DNA of 28,191 bases from a bacterium (GCA_023512255.1 JAILZY010000045.1:1-28191); one strand, 5' to 3'; numbered from the stretch's first letter, positions 6,890 through 18,152 are shown. The notes: generated from the sequence alone by a model not told the origin. Made by a program: numbers and translations.

Positions 6890-7631
6890 GGCGGATGGAA
6901 ATAGCAGCCACGATAAAGACCGAAAGTTCCGTAACCTCATTGAGCGCACCGAGAATATCTCCGCACAGCCCGCCAATCCTTGCCTCTACCCACCGAGACA
7001 GCCCGTAATTTAAGGCAAGAATAAAGCCGAGAAGTAAAAGACCCCACCAGCAGGGAAAAAGTAATAGCATGACTAGCAGGGGGAAAATCGAGGCCCAAGC
7101 AAATTGTCTCAGCGAGGTGTTGGCAAAGAAGACCTGGCCAATCCCACCCTCCCTTCTGGCATATTTCCCAGTGGCCACCAGAAAGACCATAATCCATCTG
7201 CCCAGCATCGGGGCAATCAGCAGAACGCTCCCCTTGGCTGTCTTGGGGATAGCGGCCAGAAAAGCGATCTTTAAACTCAGCAGAAAAAAAAGAGACAAGG
7301 CACCGATACTTCCGATGCAAGGATCTTTCATGATCCTAAGCACTTCTTCTTTACTTCGACCTGCATAGAGCCCCTCTACGGCATCGCAAAAGCCATCGGC
7401 ATGGATTCCCCCTGAGATAGCGGTCAGAGCCAGAATGAGCAGCACATTTACTGTTGCCTGGGGCAGGAGGGTAGACAGCAGCTTATGACCGCCCCAGAGA
7501 ATCAGGCCGATCAGAAAACCGACCAGCGGAAACCACGAAGTGGACCTGCCCAAGGTTTTCGCGTCCGGCAAAAGATCTGCCCGAATCCGGATCCTAGTCA
7601 AAAACTGGACTGCTACCAGTAAACCTTCCAT
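6867..7631 (-). CDS. cobS: adenosylcobinamide-GDP ribazoletransferase (cobalamin synthase)
   Basis: CobS is an integral membrane enzyme that joins adenosylcobinamide-GDP to alpha-ribazole (or its phosphate) in the final assembly of cobalamin. The 254-residue length is normal. Visible family features are the N-terminal AVQFLTRIRI, the metal-binding acidic motif GGIHADGFCDAVEGL (about 75-89), then GRSKEEVLRIMKDPCIG, the segment APMLGRW, and several hydrophobic helices. It precedes the CobC-type phosphatase, with which it would share a transcript. No cobU/cobT lies in the window. The upstream leader holds a large symmetrical inverted repeat (7642-7744) but no recognisable cobalamin riboswitch. 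The start ATG (complement 7629-7631) has a weak ribosome-binding site. Confidence 0.92.
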   Translation of the reverse strand: MEGLLVAVQFLTRIRIRADLLPDAKTLGRSTSWFPLVGFLIGLILWGGHKLLSTLLPQATVNVLLILALTAISGGIHADGFCDAVEGLYAGRSKEEVLRIMKDPCIGSIGALSLFFLLSLKIAFLAAIPKTAKGSVLLIAPMLGRWIMVFLVATGKYARREGGIGQVFFANTSLRQFAWASIFPLLVMLLLFPCWWGLLLLGFILALNYGLSRWVEARIGGLCGDILGALNEVTELSVFIVAAISIRLGLRLPF

Positions 7632-7641
7632 GAACCTGAAT

Positions 7642-7744
7642 CCAGAGCGAACACCTGAAAAGCTTTATATTCCAGAATGTTAACTCACATATTTTGTGAA
7701 AGTTAACTGATTTATTTTAAAATGCAATCAAGCATTCGCTCTGG
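7642..7744 (-). promoter_or_regulatory. symmetrical leader/operator upstream of cobS
   Basis: CCAGAGCGAA at 7642-7651 and its exact reverse complement TTCGCTCTGG at 7735-7744 frame a second inverted repeat at 7679-7707 (GTTAACTCACA against TGTGAAAGTTAAC). Both share the same centre, near 7693. On the cobS transcript the outer stem would end about 10 nt before the start codon, so it could affect ribosome access. It may instead be a protein operator or a small mobile element. A related segment, CTCGCTCTGGTGTAAGAA, lies near 9189. Confidence 0.5.
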
Positions 7745-7754
7745 CATAAGAATG

Positions 7755-7793
7755 AATCAATTCGTTAATCGACAAAATCAATTCGTTAATCGA
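7755..7793. repeat. 18-bp direct repeat, period 21
   Basis: AATCAATTCGTTAATCGA occurs exactly at 7755-7772 and 7776-7793, between the cobS leader and the terminator-like hairpin. The spacing of two helical turns could suit a DNA-binding protein, but slippage alone would also explain it. Confidence 0.8.
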
Positions 7794-7812
7794 GTATGTA
7801 TAAATTTTGCCG

Positions 7813-7837
7813 GTTGCCCGACCGGGCAACTTTTTTT
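7813..7837 (+). terminator. intrinsic terminator-like hairpin
   Basis: GTTGCCCG and CGGGCAAC form an 8-bp GC-rich stem around a 2-nt loop (7813-7830), followed by seven T on the plus strand. Its polarity is plus, yet both neighbouring genes are on the minus strand, so which transcript it stops is unclear. The stem could still help end the minus-strand rhodanese transcript, which finishes at 7851, though its downstream sequence there is not U-rich. Confidence 0.6.
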
Positions 7838-7850
7838 ATTTACACCCCCC

Positions 7851-8981
7851 TCAGGTACTTGGTGGGTTTTTTTCATAAAAAGACATGTCAATAGTGAGAG
7901 AGGAGTCAAATTGCGGATAGCCCGTCTGCCACTGGGGAGCAAAATAGGAGGCCCCCTGATACAGGCTCATTCCCTGATACAGGCTTGGGAAAAGCGACTG
8001 ATTCTGCCAGCTCACACCCGTTGTTGTCCAAGAAGGGGAGGCCAAGGGAGAGCTTATTCCCCAAAGGCTGACAGCTCCGACCAAGGAGGATTGATACCAG
8101 TTGGGAGAAGTCGGTGAAGAAAGGGCTTGCTGAAGGTTATATGGGATCGGCTGGTAGCCGCCGGCCGAATAAGGCAGGCTTGCCGCTGGATACGCCGAGG
8201 TGGATGGCCCGCTCGGCCCCCCTGAAGAAGAGCTTGGGGGAGCAGTCGGCTCGGTCTTTTTTAGCTTTGGAATTTTTTTGGGATCCGTCTTGTAGGTTAT
8301 CGGCAGGCCGCTGTCCATCCAGGATACAGAATCATGTTCATGCTCGATCTGGTCAGTGGCTATAGCCACTTTGATCTGGGCTGCTGACTCTGCTCCTGCG
8401 GCGGGTAGCCTGCCAGGGTAGCCCTTGTAGCCGTTGTATGCATTTTGATAATTTGAGCCCTGGAATCCTCCGAAGCCACCTGAGGTGGCAGTAATATGTT
8501 TGAATTTATTGTCGATTTCATAGACCCGGCTAAATCCAAGCTCCTCCAGGCGCTTTGCCGCCGCGCCGCTGCGAATTCCGACCGCGCACATGACAATCAG
8601 AGCACGCTCTTTGCTACTGCCGAAGGTCTGCTCAACGAGAGAATCAAAATCAGGATTATTTTTGTAGATCGTCTGGCCGCGATCATCAAGACCGCCAAAT
8701 AGTTTCCAGGGAATAAGATAAGCAATAGGCTCTCCCCCAGGCTCAAGGGCCGGGCTGCCTACGAAGGTGTATTCCTCAAGGGTTCTGACATCGAGCAGAT
8801 CAGCCTCTCCACGGCTCAGCATGGTGTAGGCCTCCTGAGCAGTGATCGAAGTAAATGCCTCAGCCTCAGGGAGGCTTAATAAGAAGTTTAATAATATGAT
8901 AGATAGGACCATAGCCAATGTAGCCATCATGGCGCCAAGAGGAAATTGTGAGTCAAAAAGCTGCTTTTTCATAAATTCCAC
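7851..8981 (-). CDS. exported rhodanese-domain protein with low-complexity tail
   Basis: The 376-residue product has an N-terminal signal peptide or anchor (hydrophobic core about 17-37, then PEAEAF). A rhodanese domain follows (about 44-165) with ITAQEAYTMLSRGEADLLDVR and the active-site loop CAVGIR (Cys132 to Arg137), so sulfur transfer or a related redox role is possible. The remaining ~210 residues are rich in Ser, Pro, Gly, Tyr, Gln and Trp with no recognised domain. This tail is what sets it apart from ordinary single-domain periplasmic rhodaneses of about 150 residues. The start may be GTG at 8981 or ATG at 8972; GAGAGG is closer to ideal spacing for the ATG. It appears monocistronic. 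Confidence 0.8.
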   Translation of the reverse strand: MEFMKKQLFDSQFPLGAMMATLAMVLSIILLNFLLSLPEAEAFTSITAQEAYTMLSRGEADLLDVRTLEEYTFVGSPALEPGGEPIAYLIPWKLFGGLDDRGQTIYKNNPDFDSLVEQTFGSSKERALIVMCAVGIRSGAAAKRLEELGFSRVYEIDNKFKHITATSGGFGGFQGSNYQNAYNGYKGYPGRLPAAGAESAAQIKVAIATDQIEHEHDSVSWMDSGLPITYKTDPKKIPKLKKTEPTAPPSSSSGGPSGPSTSAYPAASLPYSAGGYQPIPYNLQQALSSPTSPNWYQSSLVGAVSLWGISSPLASPSWTTTGVSWQNQSLFPSLYQGMSLYQGASYFAPQWQTGYPQFDSSLTIDMSFYEKNPPST

Positions 8982-9487
8982 GAACCTCTCTAGAGTTTTG
9001 TAAGATTAGTGCAAAGTTTCAATATTTTAGGCAGTTACAAAAACTGCAAATATATAGCTATTTTCTTAAAAATATAACAGCAAATATTAACATCCGTCAA
9101 GCTCAAAAAAACCGCTTCGCCAAGATATTCTCAAATATCGCAAGATGTTCTCAATAATCGGTGCTCTTGGGCGGCACTGTCCTAAAAAACTCGCTCTGGT
9201 GTAAGAAAAAGCGGCCTTGCTCACTACACATTCCAAAGGCAGCTTGCCAAAACGCCTTACCAGGCAAAATTTGCCGATTTTTCTAACTTTCCTTGTCGAT
9301 AACGAACAACAGAACCTACAGAGACTTAATATTATATCAGGTTATATCAGGTTCGCTCTCTTATATATCAGACACCATAAACCCTCAAAGGGGCTTAGCT
9401 TTTATTAGGGTTATGTCTCTCAATGGTAGCTAATAAATAAGAGCGATCAGGTTATATCAGGACAATAAGGAAAGGGGGGAAATCTCT
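8982..9487. promoter_or_regulatory. intergenic region between divergent rhodanese and chemosensory genes
   Basis: No gene is supported here. The region must hold promoters for both directions. Near the chemosensory operon the motif TTATATCAG recurs at 9332-9340, 9342-9350 and 9452-9460, with TTATATATCAG at 9361-9371; spacing of 10 bp between the first two suggests a repeated binding site. CTCGCTCTGGTGTAAGAA near 9189 resembles one end of the cobS leader element. An AT-rich stretch fills 9000-9100. Confidence 0.4.
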
Positions 9488-9820
9488 ATGATTAAAACCT
9501 ACTCCGGGCAAGGCGACTGCCTCTGTCTCTCAGGAGAGATAACCATAAATGAGGCCAGCGCGCTAAAAGATGCTCTCCTATCATATTTATCTTCGCAGGT
9601 GTCGCTATCCATTGATCTTCAGGGAGTTACCAAGATTGATACCTCAGGGCTTCAGCTTCTCTATGCAGCCCGCCAAACCGCCATAGGCCAAGGAAAACAT
9701 CTTTCGCTGAAAAATCCCTCTCCAGCGATTTTGCAGGCAGTCAAACTGGCCGGGCTCATCTTCCAGTCTCCAGATGGATACCTCGAATCGAAGGGCTTCT
9801 TTGGGAGGGAGGAGGGGTAA
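9488..9820 (+). CDS. STAS-domain protein (anti-sigma-factor-antagonist-like)
   Basis: This is a single STAS domain of 110 residues. It contains the core LSGEITINEASALKDALLSYL, a strand LSIDLQGVTKIDTSGLQLL, and the DTSG loop in which Ser53 is the position phosphorylated in SpoIIAA-type proteins. A strong purine-rich ribosome site (AAGGAAAGGGGGG) precedes the ATG. It is the first gene of the chemosensory operon and ends 4 nt before cheY, so it is almost surely co-translated with it. STAS proteins in such operons are thought to act as phosphorylation-controlled switches or CheW-like connectors; the exact role here is unknown. Confidence 0.88.
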   Translation: MIKTYSGQGDCLCLSGEITINEASALKDALLSYLSSQVSLSIDLQGVTKIDTSGLQLLYAARQTAIGQGKHLSLKNPSPAILQAVKLAGLIFQSPDGYLESKGFFGREEG

Positions 9821-9824
9821 GATA

Positions 9825-10190
9825 ATGCCAAAAACCATTATGACTGTAGACGATTCCTCAAGCGTGAGACAGATGGTTCGATTTACTCTCACCGAGGAAG
9901 GCTATCAGGTTATCGAGGCAAGCAACGGTCAGGAGGCGCTGGCCAAAATGGACGCTGGTGTGGACATGGTGATTACTGATCTCAACATGCCGATCATGAA
10001 CGGAATCGAATTGATAAGAGAAATCCGCAAAAGGTCTGATAGTTGCCGGTTTATCCCCATTATTATGCTCACCACCGAATCCCAGAACGAAAAAAAGATG
10101 GAGGGTAAGGCAGCCGGGGCAACAGGCTGGATTGTAAAGCCGTTTCGTCCTGATCAATTGCTTTCAGTAGTCAAAAAGGTCCTGCCATAA
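9825..10190 (+). CDS. cheY: CheY-like response regulator, receiver domain only
   Basis: The 121-residue protein is one receiver domain with no output domain. The acidic pocket is Asp9-Asp10 (TVDDSS), the phospho-acceptor Asp52 (VITDLNMP), the switch Thr83/Thr84 (MLTTES) and Lys105 (VKPF). The start at 9825 is chosen over an upstream in-frame ATG because GGAGGAGGGG lies just before it and it follows the STAS stop by 4 nt. It should receive phosphate from the CheA encoded next. Whether it acts on a flagellar motor or another target cannot be told from the sequence. Confidence 0.93.
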   Translation: MPKTIMTVDDSSSVRQMVRFTLTEEGYQVIEASNGQEALAKMDAGVDMVITDLNMPIMNGIELIREIRKRSDSCRFIPIIMLTTESQNEKKMEGKAAGATGWIVKPFRPDQLLSVVKKVLP

Positions 10191-10217
10191 AAAGGCAGTG
10201 AGATAAGGAAATCAGTC

Positions 10218-12410
10218 ATGGATAGGAGAGAAGAAAAATACGCCGATGCCTTTCGTGAGGAAGCCACAGAGCTCCTGTCTGACATGGAAGGGGTGATCCT
10301 TTCCCTAGAAGCCGATCCGCAAGATCAGGAGCTGATCAATCGCCTCTTTCGGATCATGCACACCATAAAGGGATCTGGGGCCATGTTTGGATTTCAGGAA
10401 GTCGCTGATTTTGCTCATCATCTGGAAACCATGCTGGATATGGTCAGAGCTGGCAAGCGGCCACTTACCCCTGAGCTGATCAGCCTGCTTCTGCAATCAA
10501 AAGACCTGATCCAGGTGATGCTATCCTCAGGGGAGAGCAAGCCGCAGGAAATCTCAGAGCAGAAAGAGGCGATTTTGACTAGGCTGAAAAATCTTGATAA
10601 TGATCCTACTGCTAATAATCCTACTACACCATCTGCCACCTGCTCGATCAACCCACCATCTCCTGAAAAGCTAGAGTCCCCAATCAAGCAACAGGAAATA
10701 GGAGATGCGCCGCGGCCGTCCTCAAAGCAGCAGCAGAAGGCTCTGACTACCTGGCGGCTTCGGATCAGGTTAAATCCCAAGGTAATGCTAAGTGGGCTTG
10801 ACCCCTTGTGCCTGCTCAGGGAGCTAGACTCAATGGGCGAGTGTGTCATCTGTGCCCAGACCGATCAGGTTCCCCAACTCGATGATATGAATCCTGAAGA
10901 GTGCTACTTTTACTGGGATGTGATTATCAATACCAAAGCAAAGAAAGAGGAACTTGAAGCCGTGTTCCTCTTCGTAGAGGATGAAAGCCAGATCAGCATT
11001 ACCCAATTGGCCGATGAATCTGGCTGGGAAGTGGAGCCCAAGAGGCTCGGTGAGATTTTGGTCGAGAGGGGGGATGTAACCAAAGAGCAGGTCCAGGAGG
11101 TTTTGGCCAAGCAGAAGAGGTCAGGAGAGCTGATGGTTGAGGCCGGCCTTGTTCCTCAGAGCAAGATCGACTCAGCTTTGGCTGAGCAAAAAATGATCCA
11201 GCAACTTCGGGGCAGCCAACAAGGCGCTGAAACTATTCGGGTATCCACGAAGAAGCTGGATCGGCTCATCAACCTGGTCGGCGAGATGGTCATTACTCAG
11301 GCCCAGCTCAGCCAGACCGCAAACCGCTACCAGGATGCCGACCTTCTGACTCCGGTTGAGAATATCGAGCGGCTGACCAATGAGCTTCGCGATTGCGCTC
11401 TCAACATTAGGATGTTTCCCATAGAGAGCACGTTTAGCAAGTTTCGACGCCTGGTGCATGATCTTTCAGCCGCTCTTGGCAAGGAGGCAGAGCTGATAAC
11501 TGAAGGGGGAGAAACAGAGCTCGATAAGACCGTGATCGAGCGGATCCATGATCCCCTGATTCACCTGATCCGAAACAGCCTCGATCATGGACTTGAGCCG
11601 CCTGAGGATCGGCTGAAAGCTGGCAAGCCAGCCTGTGGAACTATCCGTCTGTCAGCCAGCCAGTCCGGGGGCGAGGTCATCATTACCATCGAGGATGATG
11701 GGGCCGGTCTTAACCGGGAGAAGATTCGGGCCAAGGCGATCGAGCAGGGGCTGATCAGTGAATCGGACAATCTGACTGATTCGCAAATTTTCAACCTCAT
11801 TTTCCTGCCCGGATTTTCCACAGCCAGCAAAGTAACCGACGTTTCTGGTCGGGGGGTGGGCATGGACGTGGTCAAGCGGGAGATTAGCAAATTGCGCGGC
11901 TCGGTGAACATTGAGAGTCAGCCGGGCAAGGGGACGAAAACCTCTATCCACCTTCCGCTGACCCTGGCCATTATCGAGGGGCTGTTGGTCGCGGTTGGCT
12001 CAAGCCACTATGTGATTCCCCTGACCTTTGTCCAGGAATGCGTGGAGCTGAGCAGCCAGGAGGTTGAGCGCTCTCATGGACGGCATATCATTAACCTTCG
12101 GGGTGAGATTATCCCCTATATCCGGTTGAGGGAAATTTTTGGCATCAGCCGGGGCGATGAGAAAATGCCAGCTATTGAATATGTAGTCGTAGCTATGGTT
12201 GAAGACAAAAGGATCGGCTTGGTCACCGACAGCATTATCGGAGATCATCAAGCGGTCATTAAATCACTGGGCAAGCTCTATGAGCATACGGAAGGGATTT
12301 CTGGAGCCACGATTCTGGGAGATGGCACGATTGCGCTGATTGTTGACGTCCGTCGTCTGATCGAGTGTGCCTATCGGCAGGAGAGAGAGAGTCTAGTTGG
12401 AGGTGTTTAA
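10218..12410 (+). CDS. cheA: chemotaxis histidine kinase CheA with an inserted repeat domain
   Basis: CheA is the central kinase of the array, phosphorylating CheY and CheB. Visible parts of the 730-residue protein: the Hpt (P1) domain with His48 in [13 protein letters not shown]; a Pro/Ser/Gln-rich linker (about 120-170); a P2-like region (about 175-270); an insert of about 50 residues with two related segments ([40 protein letters not shown]) resembling the N-terminal domain of type II secretion ATPases; the dimerisation helices; the ATPase with N-box [11 protein letters not shown] (about 450), G1 EDDGAGL, the [20 protein letters not shown] region and GKGTKTS; and a C-terminal CheW-like P5 domain. 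All catalytic motifs are intact. No separate cheW is present in the window. It follows cheY by 27 bp. Confidence 0.96.
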   Translation: MDRREEKYADAFREEATELLSDMEGVILSLEADPQDQELINRLFRIMHTIKGSGAMFGFQEVADFAHHLETMLDMVRAGKRPLTPELISLLLQSKDLIQVMLSSGESKPQEISEQKEAILTRLKNLDNDPTANNPTTPSATCSINPPSPEKLESPIKQQEIGDAPRPSSKQQQKALTTWRLRIRLNPKVMLSGLDPLCLLRELDSMGECVICAQTDQVPQLDDMNPEECYFYWDVIINTKAKKEELEAVFLFVEDESQISITQLADESGWEVEPKRLGEILVERGDVTKEQVQEVLAKQKRSGELMVEAGLVPQSKIDSALAEQKMIQQLRGSQQGAETIRVSTKKLDRLINLVGEMVITQAQLSQTANRYQDADLLTPVENIERLTNELRDCALNIRMFPIESTFSKFRRLVHDLSAALGKEAELITEGGETELDKTVIERIHDPLIHLIRNSLDHGLEPPEDRLKAGKPACGTIRLSASQSGGEVIITIEDDGAGLNREKIRAKAIEQGLISESDNLTDSQIFNLIFLPGFSTASKVTDVSGRGVGMDVVKREISKLRGSVNIESQPGKGTKTSIHLPLTLAIIEGLLVAVGSSHYVIPLTFVQECVELSSQEVERSHGRHIINLRGEIIPYIRLREIFGISRGDEKMPAIEYVVVAMVEDKRIGLVTDSIIGDHQAVIKSLGKLYEHTEGISGATILGDGTIALIVDVRRLIECAYRQERESLVGGV

Positions 12411-12465
12411 TTTTTTTAAAAGCTGGTTTTGGACTCGCCGAAGGGATGAGAGAAAGGAGCTTGTT

Positions 12466-15400
12466 ATGAAAATCAAGGTCGCGGCTAAGCTAGCCATCGG
12501 TTTTACCATTCCGCTGGCCAGTCTTTTGATCATTAGTCTTTGGGCCTATCTTGCTAACCTTGGCTCAGAATCTAAAGCGATTCATACCCGGGATGAAAGC
12601 GCGGTTTTTCAGCAACTTGCCCAGAATATGAAGGCAGATGTCATTCAGGTTCAGCAGTGGCTGACCGATATTTCCGCAACCCGTGGTCTTGATGGCCTGG
12701 ACGATGGTCTCAAGCAGGCCGAAGAACATGCCCGCTCTTTTCTAGCTGGGCTGGATAAATTCCGACAGATGTACAGCCAGGAGAATAACCAGCAGGGGCT
12801 TGAGGATTTAAAAAAGCTAGAGGCCAGCTTCCAAAATTACTACACTCTAGGTCAGAAAATGGCTAAAGCCTATATCGAAGGAGGCCCAGCCAAGGGAAAC
12901 CCAATGATGGGAGAATTCGACACCGCGGCCAGCGCCCTGTGGGATTCCCTCAATCCGCTGGTGGAAGAGCATACCGCGGAGCTTAACCAAAACATGAAGG
13001 CTATTGTTGAGTCGATTGACCGGGTAAATTGGGGGATCATCATCATCGGATGTGTCGCCTTGATCGTTACCATCCTGGCCAGTATATCCATCTCTCGGCG
13101 GATTGTCAGGCCGATCAATTACCTGCGTGATGTGGCTGAGAAATTAGCCGCGGGAGACACCTCGGTGGATATTCAGGTCAGCAGTCAGGATGAAATTGCA
13201 GATCTGGCCAGCTCGTTTCAGAAAATGGTCGATCAACTCACCGGTCTGCTTCATGAAATCGACCTGATAGCCAAGGCCGCGGTCGATGGAAAGCTTGACC
13301 TGCGGGGTGATCCCGAAAAATTTGGCGGCGACTATAGCCGGGTTATCCAGGGAATCAATCATACCCTCGATGCTATTATCAATCCCTTGAAGGTAGCCGC
13401 CGATTACGTAGCCAGAATCAGCCAAGGCGAGGTGCCGGAGGAGATCACCGCCGACTACAAGGGTGATTTCAACGAGATCAAAAATAATCTCAATACTATG
13501 ATCGATCGAGTTGGGGCCCAGATTATGAATCTTACTAACATCCCAACCCCGATTATGAGTATAGACAAAGATTTTACCATAACCTATATGAATACTGCCG
13601 GAGCTAAGCTGGTAGGTCTCACTCCCAAGCAGTGCGAAGGGAAAAAGTGCTATGACCTGTTCAAGACCCCACACTGTCATACAGCCGAGTGCCGCTGTGC
13701 CCAGGCTATGCAGCAGAACGCGGTGGTAACTGGTGAGACCGTGGCTCATCCAAGGGGTCTTACCATACCCATTCAGTATACTGGTGCACCGATCAAGGAC
13801 AGAAACGGCAACATCATCGGCGCCCTAGAGTATGTAACCGATATGACCGCTATCAAGCAGGCTATGGAGGATGCTCAGGAGAAGGTCAACTATCTCAACA
13901 GCATTCCCACACCGATCATGGTCGTGGACAAAGAAATGAAGGTTCGCTACATCAATCCGGCAGGTGCGACAGCCGTAGGCAGAACCCCACAGGCTTGCCT
14001 TGGGCAAAAATGCCATACCCTGTTCAATACTGGCCACTGCAATACCTCAAACTGTCAGGGGAATAAGGCTATGAGTGAGGGCAGTGTCTGCACTAGCAAC
14101 ACCATCGCCAAACTCCCCTCAGGCCCCCTCCCGATTCGCTACACTGGCGCAGCCCTGAAGGATGCTGAGGGAAACATTACCGGTTGTTTGGAATACGTGG
14201 TCGATATCACCGAAGAGCATCAGGCCGTAGCTGAGGTGGAGCATCTGGTTGAGGCGGCTGTAGCTGGAAAGCTAGGTGTCAGGGGAAAGCCGGAGAATTA
14301 CAAGATCGAAGGCTTCAGGAATGTCATTAAGGGAATTAATGATACGATCGAGGCAATCACTGTTCCTCTGAGAGTGGCTGCCGAGTATGTGGCCAGGATT
14401 AGCCGTGGAGATATCCCTGAAAAAATAACCGAGCGGTGGATGGGAGAGTTTAATGATATTAAGGAAAATCTCAACACCCTCATTGAGTCCATGAATGAAG
14501 TTACCCAGCTTGCTCAGGAGATTGCCAATGGGAATCTCACGGTCAAGGTCAAAGAGCGCTCAGCCCAGGATAAGCTGATGCAGGCTCTGGCCACTATGGT
14601 CGTCAGACTCACCGAGGTGGTGAGCAATATTCAGGCCGCGGCGCGTCAGGTGGCTACCGGAAGCCAGGCCATGAGTGCCACCTCAGCTCAGATGTCTCAA
14701 GGGGCAAGCGAGCAGGCTGCTTCAGCCGAGGAGGTGTCGTCAGCTATGGAGGAGATGGTGGCTAATATCAAGCAGAATGCTGAAAATGCCCAGCAGACTG
14801 AGAAGATCGCCTTAAAATCCGCCGCTGACGCTAAAGAGGGCGGCAATGCGGTGGCCGAGACTGTGGCAGCCATGAAGGAGATAGCCAGCAAGATTTCGAT
14901 CATCGAAGAGATCGCCCGTCAGACTAACCTCTTGGCCCTGAACGCAGCCATTGAAGCTGCTCGGGCCGGAGAGTATGGGAAGGGATTTGCAGTGGTAGCC
15001 TCTGAGGTCCGCAAGCTGGCCGAGCGAAGTCAACTTGCCGCGGCCGATATCAGCAAACTCTCCGTTACCAGCGTGGATGTGGCTGAGCGGGCAGGCAAAA
15101 TGTTGGCTACCCTGGTGCCGGATATTCAGAAAACAGCCGAATTGGTGCAGGAAATCAGCGCGGCCAGCGCTGAGCAAAACAACGGGGCTGAGCAGATTAA
15201 CAAGGCCATTCAGCAACTTGAGCAAGTAATTCAGCAAAATGCGGCTGCTTCCGAAGAATTGGCCTCAACTACTGAAGAGATAGCCTCACAGGCTGAAAGC
15301 TTGCAGGGCACGGTTGCTTATTTCAAGACCGAAACTAGCGGCCTGCACTCAGAAGCTGCCAAAAGTGGTGAGGAGAGCCCGCATCCAGCCTCAAAGCCTG

Positions 15401-15543
15401 AGTCGAAAATTCGATCTGCCAAACAGCGGCCAGCCTTGGCCGCAGCGGCTAAGCCGAAAGCCCTCCGCCAGGCGGATGGAAACGGCCATAGCCATAATGG
15501 ACATCAGGAAGATCCCCTGGACAGAGAGTTTGAGATGCTATAA
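12466..15543 (+). CDS. methyl-accepting receptor with poly-HAMP and tandem Cys-rich PAS domains
   Basis: This is a 1025-residue receptor. TM1 lies at about 6-33, a periplasmic helical domain at about 34-188, and TM2 at about 189-212 ([19 protein letters not shown]). A HAMP and a HAMP-like segment follow, then two PAS domains (about 359-460 and 479-585), further HAMP-like repeats (about 589-725) and the signalling domain with hairpin tip [19 protein letters not shown] (about 818). Both PAS domains keep the spacing C-x4-C-x8-C-x4-C ([11 protein letters not shown].., [11 protein letters not shown]..), which suggests a metal, haem or thiol sensor. The ATG at 12466 has AAGGAG 6 nt upstream and is preferred over a longer TTG-started frame from 12397 that overlaps cheA. 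The C-terminal tail is His/Asn-rich and ends in EFEML. It lies between cheA and cheR, 55 bp after cheA. Confidence 0.93.
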   Translation: MKIKVAAKLAIGFTIPLASLLIISLWAYLANLGSESKAIHTRDESAVFQQLAQNMKADVIQVQQWLTDISATRGLDGLDDGLKQAEEHARSFLAGLDKFRQMYSQENNQQGLEDLKKLEASFQNYYTLGQKMAKAYIEGGPAKGNPMMGEFDTAASALWDSLNPLVEEHTAELNQNMKAIVESIDRVNWGIIIIGCVALIVTILASISISRRIVRPINYLRDVAEKLAAGDTSVDIQVSSQDEIADLASSFQKMVDQLTGLLHEIDLIAKAAVDGKLDLRGDPEKFGGDYSRVIQGINHTLDAIINPLKVAADYVARISQGEVPEEITADYKGDFNEIKNNLNTMIDRVGAQIMNLTNIPTPIMSIDKDFTITYMNTAGAKLVGLTPKQCEGKKCYDLFKTPHCHTAECRCAQAMQQNAVVTGETVAHPRGLTIPIQYTGAPIKDRNGNIIGALEYVTDMTAIKQAMEDAQEKVNYLNSIPTPIMVVDKEMKVRYINPAGATAVGRTPQACLGQKCHTLFNTGHCNTSNCQGNKAMSEGSVCTSNTIAKLPSGPLPIRYTGAALKDAEGNITGCLEYVVDITEEHQAVAEVEHLVEAAVAGKLGVRGKPENYKIEGFRNVIKGINDTIEAITVPLRVAAEYVARISRGDIPEKITERWMGEFNDIKENLNTLIESMNEVTQLAQEIANGNLTVKVKERSAQDKLMQALATMVVRLTEVVSNIQAAARQVATGSQAMSATSAQMSQGASEQAASAEEVSSAMEEMVANIKQNAENAQQTEKIALKSAADAKEGGNAVAETVAAMKEIASKISIIEEIARQTNLLALNAAIEAARAGEYGKGFAVVASEVRKLAERSQLAAADISKLSVTSVDVAERAGKMLATLVPDIQKTAELVQEISAASAEQNNGAEQINKAIQQLEQVIQQNAAASEELASTTEEIASQAESLQGTVAYFKTETSGLHSEAAKSGEESPHPASKPESKIRSAKQRPALAAAAKPKALRQADGNGHSHNGHQEDPLDREFEML

Positions 15544-15556
15544 TTGATAATAAATT

Positions 15557-15594
15557 AAGGGGAAAAACCCTTTTGAAAAAGGGTTTTTCCCCTT
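15557..15594 (+). terminator. long hairpin between the receptor gene and cheR
   Basis: AAGGGGAAAAACCCTTTT at 15557-15574 pairs perfectly with 15577-15594 around a 2-nt loop, an 18-bp stem starting 13 bp after the receptor stop. The following sequence is CCCCCTTTTCC rather than a pure T-run. It may be a partial terminator or an mRNA-stabilising hairpin that lowers expression of cheR-cheD-cheB relative to the upstream genes. Confidence 0.65.
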
Positions 15595-15629
15595 CCCCCT
15601 TTTCCTAAAACTTTAATATCTTAATATTA

Positions 15630-16495
15630 ATGATGACTGAAGAAGAAAAATTAATCATTAATCCTAAAGATATGTCTGACCGGCTGTATGAGAAGTATAG
15701 CCAATTTATTTACTCTGAATGCGGCATCAAGCTTCCGCCGGTCAAAAAGGTGATGCTCCAGTCGCGGCTTTTAAAAAGACTCAGAGCCCTTGGCATTTCC
15801 TCATTTGAGGAATATTATGATTATCTGACCAGTGAACAAGGCAAGAGGGAAGAGCTGACTCACGCCCTTGATATGGTCAGCACTAATAAGACCGATTTTT
15901 TTAGGGAGCCGTCCCATTTTGATTTTCTCCGAGGGGTAGCACTCCCCCAGATTGCTCAGTCGCTTTGGGGAAAGCCCCGAAAGAAAATCCACCTTTGGAG
16001 CGCCGGATGCTCATCGGGTGAGGAACCCTATACCCTGGCTATGGTTCTGAGCGAATTTGTGGAAAGATATCGGGAATTCGACTACGACATCTTCAGTACC
16101 GATATCTCCCAGAGAATGCTTGACAAAGCCCAGCAGGCTATCTATAGCGACAGCGATATCATGCCGATTCCCCACTCCATGAGAGTGAAATACCTGATGA
16201 AGGGAAAAGACGCTCAGGCAGGGAAGTGGCGAGTTGTACCCCAACTTCGGGATCGAGTCCGCTTTGTTCGGCTAAATCTCATGGATGATCAATATAATTT
16301 GCCAAACTTGATGGATATTATCTTTTGCCGAAATGTGATTATCTACTTTGACCGGACGACTCAAGTTCGCCTCTTTCAAAAACTATATAACTGCCTAGTC
16401 AACGGCGGTTTTTTGTTCATCGGCCACTCCGAGACTCTTTACGGCATTAATGACCAGTTTCAATATATTCAAGCTACCATTTACCAAAAACCAAG

Positions 16496-16499
<4 letters not shown>
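15630..16499 (+). CDS. cheR: chemotaxis protein methyltransferase CheR
   Basis: CheR methylates glutamates on the receptor using S-adenosylmethionine. The 289-residue protein has the alpha-helical N-terminal domain (KVMLQSRLLKRLRALGISSF), the NKTDFFREP region, the SAM-binding motif LWSAGCSSGEEPYTLAM (about 122-138), STDIS, the substrate loop FCRNVIIYFD, and the ending GFLFIGHSETL. All are typical and intact. The start at 15630 lacks a clear Shine-Dalgarno sequence. The stop overlaps the cheD start by 4 nt, indicating translational coupling. Confidence 0.95.
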
Positions 16500-18072
<1,573 letters not shown>

Positions 18073-18152
18073 GCTTTAAGGAGCCTGCCGAAAAAACTAT
18101 GCAAGGCCGGTGCGAGCGGCATACTCATAGCCACAAGCGGCATATATTAATA

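Noticed and set aside
7632-7760. Cobalamin riboswitch upstream of cobS
   Set aside because: No B12-box-like sequence or multi-stem core is visible; only inverted repeats are present.
12397-12465. Longer receptor start (TTG at 12397)
   Set aside because: It overlaps cheA and lacks proper spacing. The ATG at 12466 has a clear AAGGAG and begins right before the first membrane helix.
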